From a virus: DNA of 25,232 nt. Positions 1 to 6,051 of this stretch are shown here, piece after piece. The position numbers and the translations under genes were made by a program. Location: the IMG/VR virus record IMGVR_UViG_3300042553_000599, positions 1 through 25,232 of that record. One strand, written 5' to 3'. Positions within the stretch are counted from its first letter, which is position 1. The number at the start of each line of letters is the position of its first letter. Under the pieces are notes generated by a model that worked only from the letters and a program-made list of their open reading frames with translations, made no database searches and was not told the DNA's origin.

Positions 1-503
1 ACGTCCCGAAATCGGCGCTCTCGAAAGATGGGAATTTCTCCGGACTCGGAACGGTTCAGTTCCGAAACTCGTTCCGGGGGAATCTCCACATGCGGAAGCA
101 TCCCGAAACGAAAGGGGTCGTCGTCATTACTGACGACAAGGGAAGTTTGCTAAATCCTACGGGTGACGCTATGGCGTTTCGGAGAGTCGGGAACGAAGTT
201 CAATGGCTCGACGAGTTCGACAATCCGTTCGACAAAGGATCTACCGGCGCGGAATCAGCGACCGAACGTATCACCGAGTTTCTTCGGGCGAACGTTGGGG
301 TCGAATGGGTTCCGGCTCGCGAGATCGAAGATCGGGCGGAATCGGTCGGATTGGCGCCGCGCGGCGGTTCGTGGTCAAGGGCGAAGCGCAAGGTATGCGA
401 GTCTCAAAAGCGCGGGGGAACATGGTTCCTCCGTCTCTTGGATCCATTCGCAGACGACGAAGTCGGCGCGGTTGCGCCGCATTGGTCGGGGGTGAACGAC
501 TAG
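1..503 (+). CDS. RepA-like replicative ATPase/helicase, C-terminal part (5' end outside window)
   Basis: The reading frame is open from base 3 of the window to the TAG at 501-503, so this is the 3' end of a longer gene; the ATG at 90 is probably internal. The visible part resembles the end of RepA/AAA-type replication ATPases encoded by phages. It begins with the last strands of the ATPase core (FRGNLHMRKHPETKGVVVIT, then a segment ending AMAFRRVG), followed by a winged-helix-like tail. That tail reads ATERITEFLRANVGVEWVPA, then a basic helix with SWSRAKRKVCESQKRG and a terminal aromatic GGTWFLRLLDP. In this family the tail usually reads 'rTlrRAKk.lGv..rK.g...W.WrLP'. The Walker motifs would lie upstream of the window and cannot be checked. 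A role in phage DNA replication is inferred from the family. The stop codon abuts a 22-bp palindrome. Confidence 0.6.
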   Translation, partial: VPKSALSKDGNFSGLGTVQFRNSFRGNLHMRKHPETKGVVVITDDKGSLLNPTGDAMAFRRVGNEVQWLDEFDNPFDKGSTGAESATERITEFLRANVGVEWVPAREIEDRAESVGLAPRGGSWSRAKRKVCESQKRGGTWFLRLLDPFADDEVGAVAPHWSGVND

Positions 504-525
504 CAAGAAACCACGTGGTTTCTTG
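504..525. promoter_or_regulatory. Perfect 22-bp palindrome, half-site CAAGAAACCAC
   Basis: CAAGAAACCAC (504-514) is followed directly by its exact complement GTGGTTTCTTG (515-525). It begins at the base after the helicase stop codon. The same half-site recurs at 697-719. A dimeric DNA-binding protein site is the simplest reading; as RNA it could also form a hairpin after the helicase gene. Confidence 0.75.
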
Positions 526-578
526 GTTTCTTGGTGGTTTCTTCCTTTTAGCCGGTGAATATGGTTTCTTGGTTTCTT
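517..578 (+). repeat. Direct repeats of GGTTTCTT (five copies)
   Basis: GGTTTCTT occurs at 517-524, 525-532, 536-543, 563-570 and 571-578. Two pairs are exactly tandem with an 8-bp period. Together with the inverted copies at 505-512, 686-693 and 698-705 and the direct copy at 711-718, this gives nine copies in about 215 bp. The arrangement resembles iterons or an operator cluster. Confidence 0.8.
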
Positions 579-619
579 GACTGACGCTCTGTCTCGGAGG
601 GTCGGGAGGGAGAACCGTA

Positions 620-636
620 CCCGGACTTCGTCCGGG
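620..636. other. GC-rich hairpin
   Basis: CCCGGAC (620-626) pairs with GTCCGGG (630-636) across a 3-nt loop, giving a 7-bp stem. No T-run follows, so it is not a typical intrinsic terminator. The 12-mer AGGTTCAAAACG follows at 641-652; the same 12-mer follows another hairpin on the minus strand near the right end of the window. Confidence 0.5.
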
Positions 637-696
637 CCGCAGGTTCAAAACGCGCCAGAAATCAAAACTAGCGGAATGCAAAAGGAAGAAACCATT

Positions 697-719
697 CAAG
701 AAACCACGGTGGTTTCTTG
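697..719. promoter_or_regulatory. Inverted repeat with 11-bp arms, same half-site as 504-525
   Basis: CAAGAAACCAC (697-707), one G, then GTGGTTTCTTG (709-719). It is identical to the palindrome at 504-525 except for one extra central base, and ends 26 bp before the ATG of the sigma factor gene. A further AAGAAACC lies at 686-693. This is a good candidate operator for the sigma gene. Confidence 0.75.
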
Positions 720-745
720 GAAGCGTTCAAACCTAGTGAATTGAA

Positions 746-1447
746 ATGAAAAACGACTTGGATTTCGCTATCTTCAAGCGTGCGCAGTCGGGCGACGCGG
801 ACGCTCGCGACGCGATCGCGCGTCATTATCGGTCGTACGTGTTCACGGTAGCGCGGGAGTTTGGGCGCGAAAACCGTGGGGATCCGGACGATCACCGGGG
901 CGCCGCGCTCTTCGCTCTGGCTCGGGCGATCAACCATTACAACCCGGACAAGTGCGATCGGTTCTCCGGATACCTTCGAGCGATCGTAACGCGGGCGCTG
1001 ATGGATCTCAACAAGAAGGACCAGCGGCGTTTCGACCGAACCGTATTCAACCCGACCGACGACGAAGCGGAACCGCTGTTCGACCGGGCGACCGCTCCGG
1101 ACACCACGGCGCCAGAAATCGCCGACGCTATCGAACGAACGAGCGACCCGCTCGCGCGTAGATTGTTCGTGTCGCTTCAATCGACCGGCGATATTCGAGT
1201 CGCGGCGAAACTCTCCGGGGTCCGGACCCGGGTCGCGAGGTACGTTCTCGGATCCGTTTTCGCTCCGAACATGGTAGTTTCATATATGGCGCAGGGCCGG
1301 ACGTTTGAACGAATCGAAACACAATGCCCGCTACCGTTCGATTTTGCGGGCGACGACGGGAGGAATCGTCGCCGACCTTCGCCGCCAATTTCGACCGGTA
1401 AACCCGAAAAACCGGAACAACTCTCACTCTTCGCGGGGGTGCTTTAA
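746..1447 (+). CDS. Phage-encoded sigma-70-family RNA polymerase sigma factor (probable late-gene regulator)
   Basis: The 233-aa product has a sigma region 2-like N-terminus. Residues about 8-100 contain an AQSGDADARDAIARHYRSYV segment, then a segment with LARAINHYNPDKCDRFSGYL and an RAIVTRALMDLNKKDQRR helix, which match the core-binding and -10-recognition helices of the family. Residues about 145-185 contain a helix-turn-helix-like segment with RVAAKLSGVRTRVARYVL, comparable to region 4. The C-terminus is Pro-rich and ends SLFAGVL. The gene sits directly upstream of the small terminase, where many phages keep their late-transcription activator. It has no GCTATCGA motif of its own; a palindromic site lies 26 bp upstream. 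I infer that it switches on the late genes, perhaps by reading that motif. A non-sigma HTH regulator of similar fold is the alternative. Confidence 0.7.
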   Translation: MKNDLDFAIFKRAQSGDADARDAIARHYRSYVFTVAREFGRENRGDPDDHRGAALFALARAINHYNPDKCDRFSGYLRAIVTRALMDLNKKDQRRFDRTVFNPTDDEAEPLFDRATAPDTTAPEIADAIERTSDPLARRLFVSLQSTGDIRVAAKLSGVRTRVARYVLGSVFAPNMVVSYMAQGRTFERIETQCPLPFDFAGDDGRNRRRPSPPISTGKPEKPEQLSLFAGVL

Positions 1448-2002
1448 GTGGGACGACCGGCGAAGATCCCGATCACGAACCCGGACCATCCCGGGCGCGG
1501 TCTCGCTGAACGGATGCTACTTCAGAACGCGACGTTTAGCCAGATTGTCGAAGCGGTGACGAAGGAAACCGGGCGTACGATCTCGAAGGGGACGATTTCG
1601 GGTTACAAGGACAAACTCGTCGCGGCGGGTCGTCTGGAATCGAAAACGAAGCATCAGTACGGGCGCAACCGAAAACCGGCGCCAGAACCGGTCGAAGTCT
1701 CGGATTCCATCGCGGCGCGGATCGCGGCGGTCGATCACGGCGGGCCGATGGGTCGCGCGAAGCGAATGTCCGCAACGATGGAAGAAGCGTATCACCGAGT
1801 GGCGGCGCTGATCGGTCACGAAGCGGACCGGATCCGCTCCGATGCTTCACTCTCCGAACGGGACCGGCGCGACGGGATCAAGTCGCTTTCGACCGAAATG
1901 CGGCGACTACTATCGCTCGCGGCGGCGATCGCGGTCGGGAACGCGAATGATCTTCAGTCGCTGACCGAAGTCGCCGAATCGCTCGACGTGGACGGCGAAT
2001 AA
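1448..2002 (+). CDS. terS: Terminase small subunit
   Basis: This is a 184-aa product with a GTG start immediately after the TAA of the sigma gene. The N-terminus carries a helix-turn-helix (about residues 20-60, with FSQIVEAVTKETGRTISKGT), as expected for the DNA-recognition domain of small terminases. The rest is mostly charged helix (about 105-175), suited to oligomerisation. The gene lies directly before the large terminase and overlaps its ATG by one base (TAATG). Its role would be to recognise the packaging site and bring the large subunit to the DNA. The assignment rests mainly on position and the HTH; the sequence itself is divergent. Confidence 0.7.
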   Translation: MGRPAKIPITNPDHPGRGLAERMLLQNATFSQIVEAVTKETGRTISKGTISGYKDKLVAAGRLESKTKHQYGRNRKPAPEPVEVSDSIAARIAAVDHGGPMGRAKRMSATMEEAYHRVAALIGHEADRIRSDASLSERDRRDGIKSLSTEMRRLLSLAAAIAVGNANDLQSLTEVAESLDVDGE

Positions 2003-3465
2003 TGTTTCATACGCTGAAGGGTTCGAAGGTTGCGCCGAATCCCGCGTCCGCTTGGTTCGGTGGTGAATTCGCAAGGTTTGGGAACGCGAAGCGGGCGTCG
2101 TCGCCGCGTCCGGACAAGCGGCGCCGCGACTATCTCGGATGGTTGAAGTCGAACTCGGATCCGTCGTTCGATTTTACGGCGCCGCATATCGTTAAAATCG
2201 CTTCGACGATCGACGAGGTAACCGGCGGGACGCTCGACCGGGTTCGTATTCATATGCCGCCGCGTCACGGGAAAACCGCGACCGTGACGGTCATGTATCC
2301 GGTCTATCTGCTTCTTCGTGATCCGACGCTTCGGATTCTCGTCACATGCCATACGGCGAAGTTTGCGCGGCGTCTCGGGCGCCGGATCCGGAACCTTGCG
2401 GCGCGTCTCGGAGTGAACATCGCGGCGGACAAGAAAGCGGCGGACGAGTTCGCGACCGACGAAGGCGGTCTCGTTCTCTGTTGCGGCGTCGGGTCGCCGC
2501 CCACGGGCGAAGGGTTCCAATACATCATCATCGACGACCCGATCAAGTCTCGGAAAGAAGCGGATTCGATCGCGTTTCGCGATACGCTCGACGACTGGTA
2601 TACCGACGAAATCTATACCCGTCTTGAACCCGGCGGGCGGATCGTCGGGATATGGACGCTCTGGCATGAAGACGACCTAGCGGGACGGCTCGACGCTCGC
2701 GAGAAATCGGGCGACGCTGACGCTGACAAGTGGCACGTTTTGAAGCTCGCGGCGATCGCGGGTCCGAACGATCCGCTCGGTCGAGACGAAGGCGCCGCGC
2801 TCTGGACTCTCCGGTATCCGATCGAAGCGCTTCGGCGGATCCGCTCGAACATGGCGCGGCGCGACGGTCTACGCGGATGGGAAGCTCTCTACCAGCAAAA
2901 CCCGACGCCATTGTCGGGCGACATGTTCAACGTCGGCGAATTTCGAATCGTCGATCGCGCTCCGGTCGGTCTCGCTTGGGTTCGAGCGTGGGACGTCGCG
3001 GCAACGCGCGGCGGCGGCGACGCGACCGCTTCGGTTCTCATGGGCGAAGATAAATCGACCGCGATCTTCTACATTCGCGACGTGACGCGCTCGAAGGTTG
3101 ATACCGGCGAGCGCGATACGCTGATCGTCGAGACGGCGAACGACGACGGGATCGAAGTCGTTCAAGTTCTCCCGGCGGATCCGGGCGCCGCCGGAAAAGC
3201 GCAGGTTAAATACTGGGGCCGGATGCTTGCGGGGTTCGTGGTTCGGTTCGCGCGTCCCGTCGGTTCGAAAACCGCTCGCGCGGAAAGCTACTCGGCTCAG
3301 GTGAACCTAGGGAACTTCGCGCTCGTTCGCGGGCCGTGGAACGCCGAGTTCATCGAAGAACATCGGCAATTCCCGAACGGTGGTCACGACGACCAGGTCG
3401 ATGCGGCGTCGGACGCGTTCCGCGAGATCGTCGGAAACGCGAAGAGGAAAACCCGCGTTTACTGA
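2002..3465 (+). CDS. terL: Terminase large subunit
   Basis: The 487-aa product has both enzymatic halves of the packaging motor. The ATPase domain shows a Walker A-like MPPRHGKT (residues 85-92) and a Walker B YIIIDD (174-179), followed by the IVGIWTLWHEDDL segment (about 214-226) typical of this terminase family. The nuclease domain has an RNase H-like AWDVAATRGGGDATAS (residues 329-344, candidate metal ligands D331 and D340) and a C-terminal HDDQVDA (462-468). It pumps DNA into the prohead and cuts it. The start ATG overlaps the stop of the small subunit by one base, suggesting translational coupling. The length is normal for the family. Confidence 0.95.
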   Translation: MFHTLKGSKVAPNPASAWFGGEFARFGNAKRASSPRPDKRRRDYLGWLKSNSDPSFDFTAPHIVKIASTIDEVTGGTLDRVRIHMPPRHGKTATVTVMYPVYLLLRDPTLRILVTCHTAKFARRLGRRIRNLAARLGVNIAADKKAADEFATDEGGLVLCCGVGSPPTGEGFQYIIIDDPIKSRKEADSIAFRDTLDDWYTDEIYTRLEPGGRIVGIWTLWHEDDLAGRLDAREKSGDADADKWHVLKLAAIAGPNDPLGRDEGAALWTLRYPIEALRRIRSNMARRDGLRGWEALYQQNPTPLSGDMFNVGEFRIVDRAPVGLAWVRAWDVAATRGGGDATASVLMGEDKSTAIFYIRDVTRSKVDTGERDTLIVETANDDGIEVVQVLPADPGAAGKAQVKYWGRMLAGFVVRFARPVGSKTARAESYSAQVNLGNFALVRGPWNAEFIEEHRQFPNGGHDDQVDAASDAFREIVGNAKRKTRVY

Positions 3466-3473
3466 CCGGTGAC

Positions 3474-3481
3474 GCTATCGA
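3474..3481 (+). promoter_or_regulatory. GCTATCGA motif, 6 nt before portal GTG
   Basis: Exact octamer in the 22-bp gap after the large terminase. The spacer is ACCCGC and the start codon GTG (3488). Proposed as the -10-like core of a phage late promoter giving a leaderless transcript. Confidence 0.65.
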
Positions 3482-3487
3482 ACCCGC

Positions 3488-4693
3488 GTGAGTCTATTTC
3501 GGCGATTGTTCAGCGGCGGCGAGCGCAAACCCGAACGGAAATCGTTTCAGATTTTCCAGGGCGGCGCCGGTCTGGTGCTTTCGAACAACGCGCGGACGGA
3601 ATACCAGAACTCGGCGGTCGCTTCGGTCATGCGGGCGATTGATCGGGGAATGCGAAAGGCGCCGATCGTGGTTCTCGACTCGAATGGAGAACCGTCTACC
3701 GATTCTCGCGCGTGGAAACTGCTCTCGAAACCGAATCCGTACGTCATGCCGCGAGCGCTGATCTCGGCGATCATGTCGAGTCTCGTTATCACCGGCGACG
3801 CGTACGTCGTCCGGGTCTCAGGTCTCGCGGGCGTCGAAGAACTCTGGCCTGTTTTGCCCGGGGATATGTCGCTCATGCGCGACGGCGGCGGAATCCCCAT
3901 TTACTACTCGTATCGCGGGCGACAATTCCCGCTCGACAAGGTGATTCACTTTCAGGACGGCGTACACCCATCCGACCTGATGCGAGGTTATTCGGGGTTC
4001 GCGGCGCTGACCGACGAGATCCTTACCGACTCGGAGTCGAACGCGTATACGCGCTCTCTTCTTTCGAATCTCGGCGTACCGGGCGCGATTATCTCTCTCA
4101 AGGACCACGGCGACGAACTCGACGAGGATACGGCGGAACTGATAAAGGAAAAATTCAAGCGGGCGACCAGCGGTCGGAACCGTGGTTCCGCGATCGTGGT
4201 TACCGTCCCGGTGGACGTCTCGACGCCGGGGTTCAGTCCTGAGCAAATGGCGCTCGACACGATCCGGCGCGTTCCCGAACGCCGAATCTGCTCCGCGATC
4301 GGGATTCCGCCGATTGTCGCCGGTCTCGGCGAAGATCCGAAGTACGACAATTACCGGGCGGCGGTCGAAGTGTTTTACCGGTCGTTCTGTATGTCCTATT
4401 GGCAACTCATGGCGGAAACGCTGACGATCGGTCTCGCTGGCGAACTCGGCGGCGGGTCGGTCGCGTTCGATACGTCCGGGATCGAAGAACTTCAGGAAAA
4501 CGCGGACGCGCGGTCGAAACGCGCGGTCGAAGCGTATCAAGGTGACGTTATCACTCGGAACGAAGCGCGGTCGCTGGTCGCACTCCCGCCGGTGGACGGC
4601 GGCGACGCGTTCGCGTCTCAGTCGAGTACCGGTCGAGCGTCGGCGATCAACAATCTCCGGGCGCGGTCTCAAAAGTCGATTGAATCGTCATGA
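3488..4693 (+). CDS. Portal protein, HK97 family
   Basis: The 401-aa product starts at a GTG placed 6 nt after a GCTATCGA motif. It shows the usual run of HK97/SPP1-type portal features: an N-terminal basic segment (MSLFRRLFSGG), a helix with VASVMRAIDRGMRKAPIVVL, a TGDAYVVRV strand, an IHFQDGVHPSDLMRGYS segment, and near residue 280 the IPPIVAGL stretch preceded by RRICSAIG. Twelve copies would form the ring at one capsid vertex through which DNA passes and to which the neck binds. The end overlaps the next gene by four bases (ATGA). Confidence 0.9.
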   Translation: MSLFRRLFSGGERKPERKSFQIFQGGAGLVLSNNARTEYQNSAVASVMRAIDRGMRKAPIVVLDSNGEPSTDSRAWKLLSKPNPYVMPRALISAIMSSLVITGDAYVVRVSGLAGVEELWPVLPGDMSLMRDGGGIPIYYSYRGRQFPLDKVIHFQDGVHPSDLMRGYSGFAALTDEILTDSESNAYTRSLLSNLGVPGAIISLKDHGDELDEDTAELIKEKFKRATSGRNRGSAIVVTVPVDVSTPGFSPEQMALDTIRRVPERRICSAIGIPPIVAGLGEDPKYDNYRAAVEVFYRSFCMSYWQLMAETLTIGLAGELGGGSVAFDTSGIEELQENADARSKRAVEAYQGDVITRNEARSLVALPPVDGGDAFASQSSTGRASAINNLRARSQKSIESS

Positions 4694-5352
4694 GCCAATC
4701 GGCGTACCTGAACCTAATTCGCGGCGGCGTCTCGTCGCTCGAAGCGGCGATTGCGAAACTCGAACGTACCGGCAACGTGGACGCGTTCGCGGCGCGGTTC
4801 GCTGATATTCTGGAAGAGGTTCATCTAGGCGCCGTGTATCAGGGTCGGACGCTCGCGGGCGTCACGGGTCGGATCGGCGACGACGACCGGACTTTGGCGC
4901 GGGAACTCGTCGATCGACAAGCGGAATTCGCCGAAGGGTTTCTCGACGACTTGGATTCGGGACGCTACACCAGCGCGGACGGAAAGGTATCGGTTCCCGC
5001 GATCAGGAACCGCGCTTTCATGTATCTCGAATCGGTCCGGGGATCCGCGAACGAAGCGTTCGTCGTGTTCAGCGAACCGGACGATACTTTCGAGTGGGAA
5101 CTAGGACTCGCGGAACACTGCGCGGACTGCTTGGAACTCGCGCGACTTTCGCCGTTCGAGATCGACGAACTTTACACGAAACCCGGTCAGTGCGATACCG
5201 ACTGTCGCTCGCGGTGTCGGTGCAAACTTCGACGCGTCCGCGACCAGGTGTCGGGGTTTGACTACGTGGATCCGTACGACATTTCTCGCGGCGGGTCCGG
5301 GGTCGTCTCGGCGCCGTCTCGCTCGAAGCCGCGCGTCGCGGCGTCCGCGTAA
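4690..5352 (+). CDS. Minor head / head morphogenesis protein with Cys-rich C-terminus
   Basis: The 220-aa product follows the portal with an ATGA overlap, the usual place for a minor head protein of the SPP1 gp7 / Mu F type. The N-terminal half is helical; residues about 125-180 contain the family's cysteine cluster (C144, C147, C168, C172, C176, C178, in ELGLAEHCADCLELARLS and CDTDCRSRCRCKL), a probable metal site. The member here is short compared with full-length Mu F-like proteins. A role in head assembly or in protecting ejected DNA is inferred from the family and position. Confidence 0.75.
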   Translation: MSQSAYLNLIRGGVSSLEAAIAKLERTGNVDAFAARFADILEEVHLGAVYQGRTLAGVTGRIGDDDRTLARELVDRQAEFAEGFLDDLDSGRYTSADGKVSVPAIRNRAFMYLESVRGSANEAFVVFSEPDDTFEWELGLAEHCADCLELARLSPFEIDELYTKPGQCDTDCRSRCRCKLRRVRDQVSGFDYVDPYDISRGGSGVVSAPSRSKPRVAASA

Positions 5353-5355
5353 CGC

Positions 5356-5363
5356 GCTATCGA
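5356..5363 (+). promoter_or_regulatory. Orphan GCTATCGA motif with no start codon after it
   Basis: This is an exact octamer four bases after the minor head stop. Unlike the other intergenic copies, it has no ATG or GTG at 5-9 nt; the first start codon downstream is the GTG at 5482, which has its own motif. An intrinsic terminator ends about 100 nt downstream. It therefore behaves like a promoter for an untranslated RNA rather than a translation signal. Confidence 0.65.
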
Positions 5364-5369
5364 CTCTCG

Positions 5370-5466
5370 CGCCGCAAGGTTTAGATTTTCAACAAGTCCA
5401 GAACACACGAAGCAAGCCAAGACAATACATAGGCCGGGACGTTCGAGTCGTTCCCGGTCATTTTTT
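5370..5466 (+). ncRNA. Candidate small non-coding RNA between orphan motif and terminator
   Basis: The interval from about 6 nt after the orphan octamer to the T-run of the terminator is about 97 nt. It has no ATG or GTG on the plus strand. Its middle part (about 5380-5430) is much richer in A than the neighbouring genes, and the 3' end is the terminator hairpin. No known RNA family is recognised and the exact ends are guesses. An untranslated leader or unused remnant is the alternative. Confidence 0.45.
5434..5466 (+). terminator. Intrinsic terminator before head protease
   Basis: CCGGGA (5434-5439) pairs with TCCCGG (5452-5457), extended by CG/CG across a one-base bulge. The T-run TTTTTT at 5461-5466 follows. 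The next GCTATCGA motif starts two bases after the T-run. Confidence 0.75.
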
Positions 5467-5467
5467 C

Positions 5468-5475
5468 GCTATCGA
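5468..5475 (+). promoter_or_regulatory. GCTATCGA motif, 6 nt before protease GTG
   Basis: Exact octamer with spacer CGGCGC and start codon GTG at 5482. It follows the terminator T-run almost directly, so the protease and capsid genes would need a promoter here if that terminator works. Confidence 0.7.
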
Positions 5476-5481
5476 CGGCGC

Positions 5482-6045
5482 GTGAAACACGAACTAACGT
5501 TCGAGATCAAGATGATCGAACCATCGGGCGGCGACGGTCCCGGCGGTTTTGCTGGTCACGTCGCGGTATTCGGGAACGTCGATTCCGTCGGCGACCGGAT
5601 CGTCCCGGGCGCGTTCGCGAAACACTTGGAGTTCTTCAAGTCGTCCGGATACGCGTCGTACAACCATTTCGGGACGGCGCTACCGGTCGCGACCATCGCG
5701 GACGCTTACGAAGATGCGAAGGGGTTGTACGTCGAGTTCGAATTTCACTCGACGCGCGAGGCGCAAGACGTCCGAACCGTGATTCGCGAGCGACTTGATC
5801 GCGGTAAGTCGGTGAAGTGTTCGATTCTTTATCAGACGATCGGCGCGAAGGACGTCACCGAGAACGGTCGGACGGTTCGCGACCTTACCGAACTGAAGCT
5901 ATACGAAGCGGGCGCCGTGGCGATCCCGGTGAACGATCAAGCGGGCGTAGTCGCGGCAAAATCGGCGCCGACTCCGGACGCTATCGACGGCGCGAGGGTT
6001 TCGCCGCTGAACTCGCTTTACTTGCGGTTCCGTGGCGGGCGATAA
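5482..6045 (+). CDS. Head maturation protease, HK97 prohead protease family (S78)
   Basis: The 187-aa product starts at GTG 5482, 6 nt after a GCTATCGA motif. It has the prohead protease pattern: FAGHVAVFGNVDSVGDRIVP near residues 23-42, a candidate catalytic His62 in YNHFGTALPVA, and a candidate nucleophile Ser114 in KSVKCSILY. An LTELKLYEAGAVAIPVN segment at about 135-151 corresponds to the family's C-terminal core strand. It would cleave the N-terminal scaffolding part of the capsid protein during head maturation, which fits its place immediately upstream of the capsid gene. Confidence 0.9.
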   Translation: MKHELTFEIKMIEPSGGDGPGGFAGHVAVFGNVDSVGDRIVPGAFAKHLEFFKSSGYASYNHFGTALPVATIADAYEDAKGLYVEFEFHSTREAQDVRTVIRERLDRGKSVKCSILYQTIGAKDVTENGRTVRDLTELKLYEAGAVAIPVNDQAGVVAAKSAPTPDAIDGARVSPLNSLYLRFRGGR

Positions 6046-6051
6046 AAGAAA

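Larger units (their letters stand above)
504..745. other. Non-coding control region between replication and late genes
   Basis: This 242-bp gap has no convincing gene on either strand. It is less GC-rich than its surroundings and holds nine copies of the octamer GGTTTCTT or its complement AAGAAACC, two strong palindromes at its two ends and a hairpin at 620-636. Its position just before the sigma factor and terminase genes fits an operator/promoter region, a replication origin with iterons, or a terminase recognition site. The sequence alone does not decide between these. Confidence 0.75.

Noticed and set aside
595-660. tRNA-like T-arm (GGTTCAAAAC followed by GCGCCA) after a possible long variable arm
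   Set aside because: The T-stem does not pair (mismatches at two or more of five positions), and no acceptor or anticodon stem can be built. It is not a tRNA. The similar minus-strand copy near 25190 fails in the same way.
271-699. Minus-strand open frame of 142 codons across the control region
   Set aside because: It runs antisense through the helicase end and the repeat array, has low-complexity Arg/Pro content and no start signal.
1127-1134. GCTATCGA inside the sigma factor gene
   Set aside because: It encodes Ala-Ile-Glu in frame, has no ATG or GTG at 5-9 nt, and no frame or terminator begins after it. It is probably coincidental.
1954-2667. Minus-strand open frame (237 codons) opposite the large terminase
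   Set aside because: It is the antisense shadow of a gene with clear Walker motifs, and its composition is typical of a shadow frame.
3818-4672. Long minus-strand open frame (284 codons) opposite the portal gene
   Set aside because: It is an antisense shadow of a GC-rich, strongly supported portal gene, with Arg-rich composition and no octamer.
5980-5987. GCTATCGA inside the protease gene
   Set aside because: The following sequence closely resembles that before the protease GTG, but it has GAG where the start codon would be. No gene starts there, so it was not called as a signal.
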